From NCBI GenBank assembly GCA_004321715.1, contig SGYN01000002.1, positions 52,882 to 116,881 of the forward strand: DNA of 64,000 nt. Reading direction: 5' to 3'. Of this stretch, positions 37,171 to 50,101 are shown one piece after another; the first letter of the stretch is position 1, and every line of letters begins with the position of its first letter. The DNA is from a bacterium. GTDB lineage: Bacteria > Fidelibacterota > Marinisomatia > Marinisomatales > TCS55. The position numbers were made by a program, and so were the translations under genes. The notes beneath the pieces are model-generated. The model worked only from the letters and a program-made list of their open reading frames with translations, had not been told where the DNA came from and ran no database searches.

Positions 37171-38919
37171 CTATTTTTTAATTTGAATTCCTAGATCCTT
37201 TAACTGATCTTGGAAAACGGAACTTGGTGCGCCATCCATTAATGACATCGCAGAAGTAGTTTTAGGAAATGCAATAACATCTCTAATATTACTAGTTCCA
37301 GCTAGCAACATAACCAACCGATCAAATCCAAATGCTATTCCACCATGAGGTGGAGTACCATATTTGAGTGCATCTATAAAAAAACCAAATCTTTCTTTTG
37401 CTTCTTTTTTATCAATTCCTAATATATCAAAAATTATTTTTTGTTGTTCAGAATTATGAATTCTTACTGAGCCCCCGGCTACTTCATAACCATTAATTAT
37501 TAAATCATATTGCTTAGAAGGAATAGCTTCAGGTGATTCTTTTAACTTCTTTAAATCATTAGACTTTGGTTGCGTAAAAGGGTGCTGAAGGGAATGGTAT
37601 CGTTTATCTTCATCATTATATTCAAACATAGGAAAGTCTGTTATCCAAACTGGCTTGAAATCTGTTGATTTGACAAATCCTTCTTTTCTAGCAATCGCGA
37701 TACGTAGTGATCCTAGAGATAATTGAGTTATTTTATTTTTATCACCAATGATAAATAAAATATCACCATCATTTATATTGAATTTTTTTCTGATTTGTAT
37801 TTGTAAATCATCATCAAAGAATTTGGAAATACCTCCATTTAATTTCCCTTCATCAGCTTTCATCCACGCTAGACCTTTAGCTTTGTATCTTTTTACATGC
37901 TCGGTTAAAAGCTCAATTTCTTTTCGGGAATATTTAGCTCCATCTGGAACAATAATGCCCATTACAGATTCCGCTGAACTAAATGCTTTGAAATCACTTT
38001 TATCAGAAAAAGGTTTGAAATCATTCAAAAATAAATCATAACGCAAATCTGGACAATCTGTTCCGTACTTCGACATTGCATCAGCATATGTCATTTTTGG
38101 AAAGGGTTTTACTAAATCAATATTTTTCACTTCTTTAAAAATTGTACTAGTTAATTCTTCACATTTTGCCATTACATCATTTTCATCAACAAATGACATT
38201 TCTATATCTATTTGAGTAAATTCTGGTTGACGATCAGCCCTAAGGTCTTCATCCCGAAAACATTTCACTATTTGAAAATATCTATCAAAACCAGAAACCA
38301 TTAAAAGTTGTTTATACATCTGGGGAGATTGTGGTAAAGCATAAAATTTTCCATTATGTATTCTACTTGGGACTAAATAATCTCGAGCTCCTTCAGGTGT
38401 GGATTTCATAAGAACAGGTGTTTCAACTTCTAAAAAGTCATTATTTGAAAGAAAGGTTCTTACTGCTTGATATGTCCTATGTCGAACTTTTATATTATTC
38501 TGTAATTCATTTGTCCTTAATTCTAAGAATCGATATTTTAATCTAAGATCTTCTTCCGCACTGTTACGATCTGTAATCATGAATGGAAGAGGCGCTGATT
38601 CATTCAGAATCTCATGATCAGAAACAATTACTTCAACCTCCCCTGTGGCTATATTTGGATTTATAGCATTTTTATCCCTTTTCTGCACAACGCCTGTTAC
38701 TGAAAGGACATCTTCCATCGATAATTTTTTTACTAATTCAAAATCACCATTAAAACTATCCTGATTATAGACAATTTGTGTTTTGCCATATCGATCTCTA
38801 ATATCTACAAACACAACCTGACCATGAAAGCGAACAGCGTTTACCCAACCACTTAATGATACTTTTTCATTAATACTAGTAGATGTTAACTCGCCACATG
38901 TATGTGTTCTTTTATTCAT
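37171..38919 (-). CDS. aspS: Aspartyl-tRNA synthetase, bacterial type
   Basis: 582 residues, the normal bacterial length: an N-terminal OB-fold (LSGWVNAVRFHGQVVFVDIRD), class II motif 2 FRDEDLRADRQPEFTQIDIE, an inserted GAD-type domain (~280-410), and motif 3 AFGFDRLVMLLAGT. It charges tRNA-Asp, and with the bacterial-type domain it may be discriminating or not. It lies downstream of the ATP synthase terminator, so it is probably transcribed from its own promoter or by read-through. Confidence 0.97.
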   Translation of the reverse strand: MNKRTHTCGELTSTSINEKVSLSGWVNAVRFHGQVVFVDIRDRYGKTQIVYNQDSFNGDFELVKKLSMEDVLSVTGVVQKRDKNAINPNIATGEVEVIVSDHEILNESAPLPFMITDRNSAEEDLRLKYRFLELRTNELQNNIKVRHRTYQAVRTFLSNNDFLEVETPVLMKSTPEGARDYLVPSRIHNGKFYALPQSPQMYKQLLMVSGFDRYFQIVKCFRDEDLRADRQPEFTQIDIEMSFVDENDVMAKCEELTSTIFKEVKNIDLVKPFPKMTYADAMSKYGTDCPDLRYDLFLNDFKPFSDKSDFKAFSSAESVMGIIVPDGAKYSRKEIELLTEHVKRYKAKGLAWMKADEGKLNGGISKFFDDDLQIQIRKKFNINDGDILFIIGDKNKITQLSLGSLRIAIARKEGFVKSTDFKPVWITDFPMFEYNDEDKRYHSLQHPFTQPKSNDLKKLKESPEAIPSKQYDLIINGYEVAGGSVRIHNSEQQKIIFDILGIDKKEAKERFGFFIDALKYGTPPHGGIAFGFDRLVMLLAGTSNIRDVIAFPKTTSAMSLMDGAPSSVFQDQLKDLGIQIKK

Positions 38920-38928
38920 AATTATTTT

Positions 38929-38960
38929 TTAAAAAAAAACCGCCCAAATTTAAGGGCGGC
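38929..38960 (-). terminator. Terminator of the ATP synthase operon
   Basis: A GC stem CCGCCC (38940-38945)/GGGCGG (38954-38959) around an 8-base loop AAATTTAA. On the minus strand it is followed by nine T. It is 23 bases beyond the atpC stop and separates the atp operon from aspS. Confidence 0.92.
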
Positions 38961-38982
38961 TGATCTATAATTATATCTCAAA

Positions 38983-41649
<2,667 letters not shown>

Positions 41650-41655
41650 ATAATT

Positions 41656-43179
41656 TTAAGCTATAAAACCCTCTTTAAATTGATTGATTGATTGATCTAG
41701 AGTATTAGATACCTCTTCCGACATTACACCTTCAGTTCTTAGTACCTCTAATTCTTTAGAGTTATTTGCATCTAAATAATCAAATAAAGCAGATTCAAAT
41801 TCAGAAACTTTATCTAAAGGGATATCATCTAAATGTCCTTTTGTTCCTGCAAAAATAATTGCTATTTGTTTATCAATGTTCATTGGGGAATACTGCTTTT
41901 GTTTTAGTATTTCTACCATACGCTCACCACGCGTTAACTGCGCAAGAGTACTTTTATCTAAATCAGATCCAAATTTTGCAAATGCTTCAAGTTCTCTGAA
42001 TTGAGCCAAATCTAATCTTAACGTCCCGGCAATAGCTTTCATCGCTTTTACTTGAGCATTACCACCAACACGAGATACAGACAAACCAACATCAATAGCT
42101 GGACGTACACCAGAATTAAATAAATTAGTTTCGAGGTAAATCTGCCCATCAGTTATGGATATAACATTAGTAGGAATATATGCCGCAACATCACCTTCTT
42201 GTGTTTCAATAATTGGAAGAGCTGTCAAAGAACCACCTCCAAGATCTTCAGATAATTTTGAAGCACGTTCAAGTAATCTACTATGGAGATAGAAAACGTC
42301 ACCAGGGTAGGCTTCACGACCTGGCGGCCTACGTAAGACTAGGGACATTTGACGATATGCAACAGCTTGTTTAGACAAATCATCATAAATAATGAGCGCA
42401 TGTTTACCATTATCTCTGAAATATTCGCCCATTGCACACCCTGAATAAGGAGATATAAATTGTAATGGTGCAGCATCAGATGCATTTGCAGCTACAACCG
42501 TTGTGTATTCCATTGCTCCAGCTTCTTCAAGCTCAGATACAATAGATGCAACAGTTGATGCCTTCTGACCAATCGCTACATAAATACAATACACTGGGTC
42601 ACCATTTTCATGAGCATATTTCTGATTAATAATCGTGTCTACAGCTATTGCTGTTTTTCCAGTTTGACGATCGCCAATGATCAACTCCCTCTGACCTCTA
42701 CCAATAGGCACCATGCTGTCAATTGGTTTAATACCCGTTTGAAGTGGTTGCTTAACTGGATGGCGAGCCATTACACCAAGCGCTTTTCTTTCTATAGGTA
42801 GAGAATCTTTTGAATCAATAGGTCCTTTTCCATCCATTGCTTGCCCTAAAGGATCAACCACACGCCCTACCATTGCTTCTCCAACAGGAACCTCTACAAC
42901 TCGACCTGTTCGTTTTGCTAAATCACCTTCTTTTACTAAACTACTATCACCAAATAAAACAAGACCAACATTGTCTTCTTCTAAATTCAGCGCCATTCCA
43001 AATGTATCATTAGGCAATTCAACTAATTCTGAACTCATGACATTTTCCAATCCAGAAACCCTGGCAACTCCATCACCAACCGAGATAATTTCTCCTACCT
43101 CACTTACATCAACCTCACCTTCAAACTTTGCAATTTGTTCTTTTAATAATGTCGTAATGTTATCTGTATTAATATCCAT
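41656..43179 (-). CDS. atpA: ATP synthase alpha subunit
   Basis: 507 residues. The P-loop is GDRQTGKT (169-176), with [15 protein letters not shown] and an [14 protein letters not shown] motif near residue 370. It forms the F1 hexamer with beta and binds nucleotide at non-catalytic sites. It lies 20 bases after atpH. All key features are present. Confidence 0.98.
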   Translation of the reverse strand: MDINTDNITTLLKEQIAKFEGEVDVSEVGEIISVGDGVARVSGLENVMSSELVELPNDTFGMALNLEEDNVGLVLFGDSSLVKEGDLAKRTGRVVEVPVGEAMVGRVVDPLGQAMDGKGPIDSKDSLPIERKALGVMARHPVKQPLQTGIKPIDSMVPIGRGQRELIIGDRQTGKTAIAVDTIINQKYAHENGDPVYCIYVAIGQKASTVASIVSELEEAGAMEYTTVVAANASDAAPLQFISPYSGCAMGEYFRDNGKHALIIYDDLSKQAVAYRQMSLVLRRPPGREAYPGDVFYLHSRLLERASKLSEDLGGGSLTALPIIETQEGDVAAYIPTNVISITDGQIYLETNLFNSGVRPAIDVGLSVSRVGGNAQVKAMKAIAGTLRLDLAQFRELEAFAKFGSDLDKSTLAQLTRGERMVEILKQKQYSPMNIDKQIAIIFAGTKGHLDDIPLDKVSEFESALFDYLDANNSKELEVLRTEGVMSEEVSNTLDQSINQFKEGFIA

Positions 43180-43199
43180 AATTTCCCTTAAATAAATTA

Positions 43200-43736
43200 T
43201 TATTGAAGTAAATCTTTCCTAAGATTTTCCATTTTTGTTTTTATTGAAGCATCTAGAAAAATATTATCAATTCTTAGCTTCAGCCCTCCTATTAAAGAAG
43301 AATCTATTACTGTATTTAATTCAGTATTTTTACCAATAATTTTTTCTATCTGCAATTGTAGATCATCTTTTTCTTCATTAGATAATTCATCTGCTGTGTG
43401 AGCTGTAACTGTTGCAATCTTTAATTCATTCTTAACTAAAGAATTAAAGAAAAATGAAAAATTTCTAAAAAATATTATCGGATTATCGCCAGCATTCATG
43501 CTTATCAACTCCTGAACTATAGGATGGACTTCTTCTTTAAAAACAGAATGGATTAATTCATGTTTTTGATCTTTTGAGAATCGTTTTGATTGAAGAAAAC
43601 CGCGTAATTGAGCATTATCTTTTAAAAGTTGATTTGTAAAATCAATCGATTTTTTAACCTCTTCTAGTGCATCTAATTCTTTGGACATTTTCATGACCAC
43701 AGATGCAATATATTTAGTTCTTTCCTTATGCTTCAT
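43200..43736 (-). CDS. atpH: ATP synthase delta subunit
   Basis: 178 residues: a helical N-terminal domain ([19 protein letters not shown]) and a C-terminal [28 protein letters not shown] strand region. Part of the peripheral stalk (OSCP). It overlaps the end of atpF by 11 bases. Sequence conservation in this family is low, but length, position and the GG-hydrophobic motif fit. Confidence 0.92.
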   Translation of the reverse strand: MKHKERTKYIASVVMKMSKELDALEEVKKSIDFTNQLLKDNAQLRGFLQSKRFSKDQKHELIHSVFKEEVHPIVQELISMNAGDNPIIFFRNFSFFFNSLVKNELKIATVTAHTADELSNEEKDDLQLQIEKIIGKNTELNTVIDSSLIGGLKLRIDNIFLDASIKTKMENLRKDLLQ

Positions 43737-44229
43737 ACCCTTTAATATTTTTTAATGATTCTTTAATTAGAGATTTATTATCTTCTTCATTAAGATTTTT
43801 TTTAACCAATTTCTCAGCTATTGACAAAGATAATCCGACCACTTCTCCTTTTATTTCAGCAATTGCTTTTTCCTTTTCTATTGTAATTTGCTCTTTGGCA
43901 TCATCAAGGCTCGCAGCTGCTGTTTCTTTTGCTTTAAGCAACGTACTTTCTTTTAATTGATCAGCAGCTTTTTTTCCTTCGCTAACAATGCCTTGAGCCT
44001 CCGATCTAGCTTTAGCAATTATTTCATCTCCTTCCGAAGTAAGGCGGTCAAGTTCTTTTCGAGCTTTTTCCGCATCTTCAAGTGATTTTGCAATATCATT
44101 CTCCCTTTTATCCAACACATTTAATAATGGCTTCCAAGCGAACTTTGATAGCAATCCAAGAAGGATTAAAAATGTTATAATGGTCCAGACAAATAAACCA
44201 GGATCTAATTGAACTAGTGGATTATCCAC
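43726..44229 (-). CDS. atpF: ATP synthase b subunit
   Basis: 167 residues: one N-terminal membrane helix (~10-28, FVWTIITFLILLGLLSKFA) and a long charged coiled coil (KRENDIAKSLEDAEKARKEL). Dimeric peripheral stalk. Only one b gene is seen, so it is probably a homodimer. It is 32 bases after atpE. Confidence 0.95.
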   Translation of the reverse strand: MDNPLVQLDPGLFVWTIITFLILLGLLSKFAWKPLLNVLDKRENDIAKSLEDAEKARKELDRLTSEGDEIIAKARSEAQGIVSEGKKAADQLKESTLLKAKETAAASLDDAKEQITIEKEKAIAEIKGEVVGLSLSIAEKLVKKNLNEEDNKSLIKESLKNIKGYEA

Positions 44230-44261
44230 AATAATCTCCTTTGCTATTAATTACTTTCTAA

Positions 44262-44486
44262 TTATTTCATTAAAACAATTAGAAGAACAAATACTTCAGC
44301 TAGGATAGCAACACCTTCAAGTAAGAACAAAGGCAAGTTTACAGCTCCTGTTATTTTATCTGCTGCTTCAGGTTGCCTCGCAATCCCATCGGCGGCTGCT
44401 GCTGCAAAACGACCAATTCCTAGACCAGCACCTACAACAATTATACCTAGACCAATTGCGGCCCCAAAATAATGAAGATTTTCCAT
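44262..44486 (-). CDS. atpE: ATP synthase c subunit (rotor ring) with extra Glu in helix 2
   Basis: 74 residues, two helices with the polar loop ARQPEA (36-41). The ion-carrying carboxylate is E57 (20 residues after R37, as D61 after R41 in E. coli). R26 follows GIG in helix 1, as Arg or Lys does in Chlorobi-type rings. A second Glu, E64, lies seven residues further along helix 2 (LEGVAILAEVF) where small or aliphatic residues are usual. No complete Na+-site signature was seen, so H+ coupling is assumed. It is 24 bases after atpB. Confidence 0.96.
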   Translation of the reverse strand: MENLHYFGAAIGLGIIVVGAGLGIGRFAAAAADGIARQPEAADKITGAVNLPLFLLEGVAILAEVFVLLIVLMK

Positions 44487-44510
44487 TATTTTACCTCTCT
44501 TTCATTTTAG

Positions 44511-45440
44511 TTAATGATGAACATTAATAGCCATGCCAATAAACACGGCCGATAAAAGCGTGAAAACATACGCTTGTACAATTACAACAATTATTTCTAA
44601 TCCCGATATCGCTGCAGCCATAGGTACAGAAATAAGGGCAACACCTATACCAGCAAATACACTTTGAAACATGTCAGCAAAAATAGCCATAAATGATAAA
44701 ATCGCTAATAATGCTATGTGTCCGCCTGTCATATTCGCAGCTAGTCGCATAGTAAGAGCAAACGGCTTTACAAACATTCCTATAATCTCTATAGGAATAA
44801 GAATAACATATACAAAAGCTGGGAGCCCATGCGGAACAAGATTCTTCCAATGTTGAATAAATCCATGCGCTCGAACTCCAGCAACAATAATGGAAAAAAA
44901 AGTTATCATTGCTAAAGCAGCGGTCACATTAAAATTCCCAGTAGCAGTGGGACCTCCATGAAGTAGCCCATTTATGAAATTATGACTATCATCCATGGGA
45001 ACATGTAGCACGAACCTATTAACTACTCCTAGTAAATCAAAGATCGGTATCATGCCAATTGCATTGGCAAAAAAAATAAAGAATAAAAAAGTTAGGATAA
45101 GAGGAGCCCAATTATTCACCCATTTTGGACCAACATTTGGCTTCACAATTGTATCACGGACAAAAGTTACTATAACCTCTAATAAATTAATTAGGCCTGA
45201 AGGAACCATGGATTTCTTTTTAATAAATTGTTGAACTGGCAGGATAACAAATAATGCAACAGATACCAATACAATCCATAGCATTAATACATGTTTAGTT
45301 ACAGACATATCTACATTAAATAAATGTGGCAAATGAATTATAGGGTGATGTATATCTGAATTTGAAACATGGTGAATAATGTTATCACCAACTTTCTCCA
45401 TCACGCTTTGCGCTTCATGCCCGCCAGAACTACCTAACAT
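44511..45440 (-). CDS. atpB: ATP synthase a subunit
   Basis: 309 residues, longer than E. coli AtpB because of an extended, His-rich N-terminus before the first helix (~50). The essential Arg lies in KPFALTMRLAANMTGGHI, and the last helices (LEIIVVIVQAYVFTLLSAVFIGMA) are conserved. It conducts ions between membrane faces and the c-ring. It lies 12 bases after the AtpI-like gene. Confidence 0.96.
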   Translation of the reverse strand: MLGSSGGHEAQSVMEKVGDNIIHHVSNSDIHHPIIHLPHLFNVDMSVTKHVLMLWIVLVSVALFVILPVQQFIKKKSMVPSGLINLLEVIVTFVRDTIVKPNVGPKWVNNWAPLILTFLFFIFFANAIGMIPIFDLLGVVNRFVLHVPMDDSHNFINGLLHGGPTATGNFNVTAALAMITFFSIIVAGVRAHGFIQHWKNLVPHGLPAFVYVILIPIEIIGMFVKPFALTMRLAANMTGGHIALLAILSFMAIFADMFQSVFAGIGVALISVPMAAAISGLEIIVVIVQAYVFTLLSAVFIGMAINVHH

Positions 45441-45452
45441 ATAATTTTCTAA

Positions 45453-45815
45453 CTATAATTGTTTATTATTTATAAATGATCTTACAATATAAGCTTCTGT
45501 TAAATGAAGCATTAAATAATAGCCCGTGAAACTAATAATAAATGGTATCGGATTAAAAGACATAAAACTAAAAATAGCTACTATAATAATTCCATAAAGA
45601 ATCATTTTTGCAATCATAGCAATACCAAGATATTTTGTAATATTAAAAGAAAACTTTAAGTGCATGATTTGAGTTATTAAAACCGATAATAAAAACATTG
45701 ACCATGGAAAAATCATTCCTAATAAAATCTCCCTACTAATTTCAGGAAGAACTGAACTTAATAATCCCCAAGAACCGAAACATATCATACTAACATAAAT
45801 AACTAATTTTATCAA
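45453..45815 (-). CDS. AtpI-like membrane protein
   Basis: 120 residues with four membrane helices in pairs. It sits directly before atpB and abuts the AtpZ-like gene (no gap). AtpI proteins help c-ring assembly; they are poorly conserved, so the call rests on topology, size and position. It contains a KFSFNITKYLGIAMIAKMI segment between helices 2 and 3. Confidence 0.65.
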   Translation of the reverse strand: MIKLVIYVSMICFGSWGLLSSVLPEISREILLGMIFPWSMFLLSVLITQIMHLKFSFNITKYLGIAMIAKMILYGIIIVAIFSFMSFNPIPFIISFTGYYLMLHLTEAYIVRSFINNKQL

Positions 45816-46058
45816 TTATTTCGTCCAAATTGTTTTTGCTAATTCATAAAAGCCTATCATTAATCCAATCATTAGTCCTAGTAAAGTAAACCAAGGTATA
45901 GTTTCATATCGATTATCAATATAAAAACCGATTATACAAAAAATAGTGACTGATGCTATTAAAACATACGATGCAGATGCTGCTGGGGCAGATTGTAATA
46001 GATATTTGTTTAAATAATAAAGAAAGTTTTTATTTGAACTTTCTTTTAATTCAGGCAT
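45816..46058 (-). CDS. AtpZ/AtpQ-like small membrane protein
   Basis: 80 residues with two helices. The segment GFYIDNRYETIPWFTLLGLMIGLMIGFYELAKTIW follows the pattern of the AtpZ family (G-Y-x-x-D ... P-W ... G-x-x-x-G). AtpZ and AtpI together form an ion-channel-like complex tied to ATP synthase assembly. The start overlaps the bactofilin stop by 8 bases, so the atp genes are coupled to the upstream bactofilin gene. Confidence 0.75.
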   Translation of the reverse strand: MPELKESSNKNFLYYLNKYLLQSAPAASASYVLIASVTIFCIIGFYIDNRYETIPWFTLLGLMIGLMIGFYELAKTIWTK

Positions 46059-46473
46059 TTGGATCAGATGAGGTGGAAGCCATTGTAAACCTTGGCTTTA
46101 AGTCTTCTTTTTTAGTAGGATCTATAGCACTTTCTTTATTTCCAATAACGCTACATGAACCTTGGAATTGAGCCCCATCTTCAATTATTAAACTACTGTA
46201 AATTAAATCACCAGTTATTTCAGATTTACTACCCAAAACAATTTTATTTGTAACTGTAATATCTCCTTTAACATTGCCACCAATATGGGCATCGCTTGCT
46301 TGAATATTACCAAAGACTTTACCAGAAACAGTAATTCGCAGAGGACCATCCGTATGGATATCACCATATACTTTACCATAAATGATAATTCCACCCTTCA
46401 AGGTAATTGGTCCATTAACGACAGCTCCTGCACCAATCATTGTTTGAACATTTTTAAAATCTAATTTAGCCAT
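46051..46473 (-). CDS. Bactofilin
   Basis: 140 residues with a central repeating beta-helix (IGAGAVVNGPITLKGGIIIYG, YGDIHTDGPLRITV, IGGNVKGDITV) and flexible ends, the bactofilin (DUF583/BacA) fold. It polymerises without nucleotide to form membrane-linked filaments that shape cells or place enzymes. It is paired with an M23 peptidase gene (1-base gap), a recurring pairing in which the filament guides wall remodelling. A ParAB link is known in Myxococcus. Confidence 0.92.
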   Translation of the reverse strand: MAKLDFKNVQTMIGAGAVVNGPITLKGGIIIYGKVYGDIHTDGPLRITVSGKVFGNIQASDAHIGGNVKGDITVTNKIVLGSKSEITGDLIYSSLIIEDGAQFQGSCSVIGNKESAIDPTKKEDLKPRFTMASTSSDPNA

Positions 46474-46474
46474 T

Positions 46475-47284
46475 TTATTCTACACTTAAGTTTTTCTCAT
46501 TGTACTCTGGGAAGAAATTCAATGGATCCAGAGGATTCGACCCTTCCCAAACTTCGAAATGTAAATGCGGTCCAGAAGAAATACCAGTATTTCCTGCAAG
46601 TGAAATAACATCTCCACGATTTACAATATCTCTTTTATCCACAAGATTTACTTGATTATGTCCATAAAATGTAAAATAATCATTTCCATGATAAATAATT
46701 ATCATATTCCCTAGATCTGTAGACCAACCAGAAAAAATTACTAATCCTGAAGCTGAAGCGACAACAGGGTCACCCTCTTTAGCCGAAATATCAATACCAT
46801 AATGATTGCTTTTCCAAACATGCGGTCTTGTAATCATTCGTTGAGTTATGTAACCATCAATAGGTGCTTTTGTTGGAATATTGATTATTTGATTTGTTGA
46901 ATATTGATTATTATGTTTACTTACCATAGATGAGTCGCTTAAGGTATCTAATCCATTTTGGAAAGAAGATAAATCAACTTCAGACCCAAAATTCTTTCTT
47001 AATAACTCATCCATTTGTTGTAAGCGCTGTAAGTCCTGAAAAAGCTCCATTACTTTTACCCGCTCCATTGCTAATTTATTATAACTCTCTCTCATTTTTT
47101 GATACTCTATTGATTTTGGAATAAGAAAATATCCCGCAAGAAAAGTTATACTGATAAAAGAAATTATAATTATTATAAATATATAAAACCAACTCCTGTT
47201 GAAAGAAAAGCTTTTACCTTCCGCTTCATTGTCTGGAATAAGTAAAACAGTATATTTAGAAGGCTTCATTTTTCTGTTATCCAA
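46475..47284 (-). CDS. M23-family metallopeptidase (LytM/LasA type), membrane-anchored
   Basis: 269 residues: an N-terminal membrane helix (~30-52), a short coiled coil (~55-100), then the LytM domain. Zn ligands: H and D in SNHYGIDISAKEGDP, and HLHFEVW at the end. The neighbouring FYGHNQVNLV motif is typical. Likely a cell-wall hydrolase acting on peptide cross-links, placed by the adjacent bactofilin. It overlaps the parB end by 8 bases. Confidence 0.9.
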   Translation of the reverse strand: MDNRKMKPSKYTVLLIPDNEAEGKSFSFNRSWFYIFIIIIISFISITFLAGYFLIPKSIEYQKMRESYNKLAMERVKVMELFQDLQRLQQMDELLRKNFGSEVDLSSFQNGLDTLSDSSMVSKHNNQYSTNQIINIPTKAPIDGYITQRMITRPHVWKSNHYGIDISAKEGDPVVASASGLVIFSGWSTDLGNMIIIYHGNDYFTFYGHNQVNLVDKRDIVNRGDVISLAGNTGISSGPHLHFEVWEGSNPLDPLNFFPEYNEKNLSVE

Positions 47285-48140
47285 TGGAGCGAAGCAAATC
47301 TAAAATTCTATCCAAGTCATCATCAGAAAAGTAATGAATTTCAATTTCTCCACCATTTTTTGAATATTTAATTTCAACCTTTGTGCCTAATATTGTAATT
47401 AATTCATCTTCTACCATTTTTACAGGAGAATTGGTTTTCTTTACTTTTTTAGATACATTTTTAACCTTGCTAGTGGATTTTTCCTTCGCAATTGCTTCTG
47501 CTGCTCGAACGCTAAGTTTTTTTGTAATTATCAAATTATATAGCTTGTTCATTCCTGCAATAGTATTCATCATTAGGATAGCACGACCATGTCCTGAAGA
47601 AATTGTATGACTACGTAAACTATTTATTATATTCTTTGGTAATTTTAATAATCGTAATGCATTTGAAATTGTCACACGCTTTTTTCCAACTGCCTTAGCA
47701 ATACTATCCTGTGTATGATTAAATTTTCTTTGTAATACGGCATACCCTTCTGCTTCATCAATAGGGTTTAAATTTTCACGTTGAATATTTTCTATCAGAG
47801 CAATTTCCATTAATTCAGATTCATTAGATATTGAGACTACATAACCTGGAATAGCCTTTAAACCTGCAAACTTGGATGCTCTTAGGCGTCTTTCACCTGC
47901 TATTAGAATATACTTACCATCATCTTCTTGAACAGTAATTGGAGTTATAACCCCTTTTGTTTTGATGGATGATATTAAATCTTGAAGACTTTGCTCATCT
48001 AATCCATCTTTTCGAGGTTGTAATGGATTTGCAACTATATCTTTAAGAAGAATTTCTGTTACTCCAGATTTTATTGAAGGGCTATCAGCTGGCCCATGTA
48101 TCAATGCTTCTAATCCCCTACCTAAGCGCTTAGTGGCCAT
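47277..48140 (-). CDS. parB: Chromosome-partitioning protein ParB
   Basis: 287 residues: the N-terminal KRLGRGLEALI, the ParB/Srx core with GERRLRASKFAGL (arginine patch) and the ENIQRENLNPIDEAEGY segment, an HTH region (HTQDSIAKAVGKKRVTISNALRLLKL), a SSGHGRAI motif, then a Lys-rich linker and a dimerisation tail. It binds parS and CTP in other species. It overlaps parA by 11 bases. I did not find a clear TGTTTCACGTGAAACA site in the window. Confidence 0.95.
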   Translation of the reverse strand: MATKRLGRGLEALIHGPADSPSIKSGVTEILLKDIVANPLQPRKDGLDEQSLQDLISSIKTKGVITPITVQEDDGKYILIAGERRLRASKFAGLKAIPGYVVSISNESELMEIALIENIQRENLNPIDEAEGYAVLQRKFNHTQDSIAKAVGKKRVTISNALRLLKLPKNIINSLRSHTISSGHGRAILMMNTIAGMNKLYNLIITKKLSVRAAEAIAKEKSTSKVKNVSKKVKKTNSPVKMVEDELITILGTKVEIKYSKNGGEIEIHYFSDDDLDRILDLLRSIG

Positions 48141-48897
48141 TATCTATTATCTCCTCAATTAATTGCATATAATCTTGCGTGCCCACTGAATTTGCATCAT
48201 ATAACAAAGCAGGCTTTCCATAGCTAGGCGCTTCACCAAGCCTAACATTTCTATGAATAACTGTTTCAAATAACTTATCACCAAAATAACTCTTTACTTC
48301 ATCTAAAACTTGTTTGGATAAATTTAACCTACCATCAAACATTGTTATTAAAACTCCCGCGATATTTAATTTCTTATTTAAATGTTGTTGAACTAAACGA
48401 ATAGTATTTAATAGTTGCCCTAATCCTTCTAATGCATAATATTCTGCTTGGATGGGAATAATTAAGTTATCTGCTGCAGTTAAACAATTTAATGTCAATA
48501 GTCCAAGAGATGGAGGACAATCTATTATAATATAATCGTAGTTTTTTTTAATTGTTTTTAACGCTTTTTTAAGTTCTAATTCTCGAGCGATGACACTGAC
48601 CAACTCAATTTCTGCTCCGACTAAGTCATTTGTTGATAATACTATATCTAGATATTCAAATGAAGTTTTTGAAACAACATCTTTAATTGGGGTTTGATTT
48701 ACTAATGTATCATAAACTGTATATCCAGAATCTTTTTTTATTATTTCACTAACACCAGTAGAAGCATTCGCTTGTGGATCCATATCAAGTAGTAATGTTC
48801 TGAACTCACTTACAGCAAGACTTGCTGCTATATTTACAGATGAAGTCGTTTTGCCAACGCCTCCTTTTTGATTTGTTAATGCAATTATTTTGGTCAT
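48130..48897 (-). CDS. parA: Chromosome-partitioning ATPase ParA
   Basis: 255 residues with the deviant Walker A KGGVGKT (11-17, signature Lys K11), DMDPQANAS, IIDCPPSLGLLT, and a C-terminal GEAPSYGKPALLYDANSVG typical of Soj/ParA. It forms nucleoid-bound dimers that move ParB-parS. It is the first gene of the parA-parB-M23-bactofilin-atp run. The 177-base gap upstream is divergent to tdh. Confidence 0.96.
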   Translation of the reverse strand: MTKIIALTNQKGGVGKTTSSVNIAASLAVSEFRTLLLDMDPQANASTGVSEIIKKDSGYTVYDTLVNQTPIKDVVSKTSFEYLDIVLSTNDLVGAEIELVSVIARELELKKALKTIKKNYDYIIIDCPPSLGLLTLNCLTAADNLIIPIQAEYYALEGLGQLLNTIRLVQQHLNKKLNIAGVLITMFDGRLNLSKQVLDEVKSYFGDKLFETVIHRNVRLGEAPSYGKPALLYDANSVGTQDYMQLIEEIIDNGH

Positions 48898-48999
48898 TAT
48901 TATAATTAAGGAATATATTTATATACCTACAAAACAAGAGTAATTTAATTTCGTAATAAAGGTTTAACAAGTAGGTTGCTAGATATATTATTAAACTTT

Positions 49000-49019
49000 T
49001 CATACGTTTATATGTATGA
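49000..49019. promoter_or_regulatory. Inverted repeat between parA and tdh
   Basis: TCATAC (49000-49005) and GTATGA (49014-49019) form perfect arms with an 8-base spacer, in the middle of the 177-base divergent gap. It could be an operator or overlap a promoter. No regulator is encoded nearby, and short AT-rich palindromes also arise by chance. Confidence 0.3.
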
Positions 49020-49074
49020 TTTTTAAAAAATAAACTCATTAATAAAATATTTTATGTTCAAATTATAAGTCACT

Positions 49075-50100
49075 ATGAAGGCATTAGTAAAAAAACATCC
49101 AGAACCTGGTTTAACTTTAGAAGAAATGCCAATTCCTAAAGTGGGAACAAACGATGTTTTAATTAAAATTCAAAAAACTGCGATTTGTGGAACCGATCTT
49201 CATATTTATCAATGGGATAAATGGGCTCAAAAAAAAATTAATACACCTATAATTATTGGTCATGAATTTATGGGAATAGTTGAAAATATAGGTGATGGGG
49301 TCACTCACTATACCGTAGGTGATATCGTTTCTGGTGAAGGACATATTACATGTGGTTATTGCCGAAATTGTCGTGCAGGCATGCGACATTTATGTCATAA
49401 AACTATTGGAATAGGAATTGATCGTGGTGGAGCCTTTGCAGAATATTTATCTTTACCAGAAAGTAATGTTTGGCCTGTACATAAAGATATTAATATAGAT
49501 ATAGCATCATGTTTTGATCCATTAGGAAATGCCGTGCACTGCGCACTTAGCTACTCAATGGTTGCGGAAGATGTCTTAATAACAGGAGCAGGACCTATCG
49601 GATGTATGGCTACTGCTATTTGTAAAATATTGGGTGCAAGAAACGTTGTTGTTACTGACAACAATAGTTTCAGATTAAATCTTGCAAAAAAAATGGGCGC
49701 TGATAAAACTATAAATATAACCAAAGAAAAAATTGAAGATTCATTCAAAGATTTGAGGATATCAAACGGTTTTGATATTGGACTTGAAATGTCAGGAAAT
49801 CCCAGTGCATTGAACGATATGATTCGAACAATGTACCATGGAGGTAAAATTGCACTACTAGGAATACTGCCAAATGATACATTGGTGAAATGGAATGAAA
49901 TTATTTTTAAAGGTCTGAAGATAAAAGGAATCTATGGAAGAGAAATGTTTGATTCTTGGTATAAAATGAATCAATTAATACGCGGTGGTCTGGATATTTC
50001 TCCAATAATCACTCATAAATTTAAAGCCGATGATTTTCAAACAGCTTTTGAAACAGCTGAAAGCACTGAATGCGGTAAAGTAATTTTAGAATGGAACTAA
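49075..50100 (+). CDS. tdh: L-threonine 3-dehydrogenase
   Basis: 341 residues, the same numbering as E. coli Tdh: catalytic Zn site C38, H63, E64; structural Zn C93, C96, C99, C107; NAD-binding GAGPIG (~170). It oxidises threonine to 2-amino-3-oxobutyrate, the substrate of Kbl encoded 1 base downstream. No strong ribosome binding site precedes the ATG. Confidence 0.97.
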   Translation: MKALVKKHPEPGLTLEEMPIPKVGTNDVLIKIQKTAICGTDLHIYQWDKWAQKKINTPIIIGHEFMGIVENIGDGVTHYTVGDIVSGEGHITCGYCRNCRAGMRHLCHKTIGIGIDRGGAFAEYLSLPESNVWPVHKDINIDIASCFDPLGNAVHCALSYSMVAEDVLITGAGPIGCMATAICKILGARNVVVTDNNSFRLNLAKKMGADKTINITKEKIEDSFKDLRISNGFDIGLEMSGNPSALNDMIRTMYHGGKIALLGILPNDTLVKWNEIIFKGLKIKGIYGREMFDSWYKMNQLIRGGLDISPIITHKFKADDFQTAFETAESTECGKVILEWN

Positions 50101-50101
50101 T

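Noticed and set aside
44262..44486. Na+-type ATP synthase c-ring
   Set aside because: The Gln in helix 1 and the Ser/Thr next to the helix-2 Glu expected for a Na+ site are not seen; only an extra Glu is.
47277..49074. parS centromere near parAB
   Set aside because: I looked for TGTTTCACGTGAAACA-like sequence and saw only partial half-sites such as CACGTG fragments elsewhere; nothing convincing.
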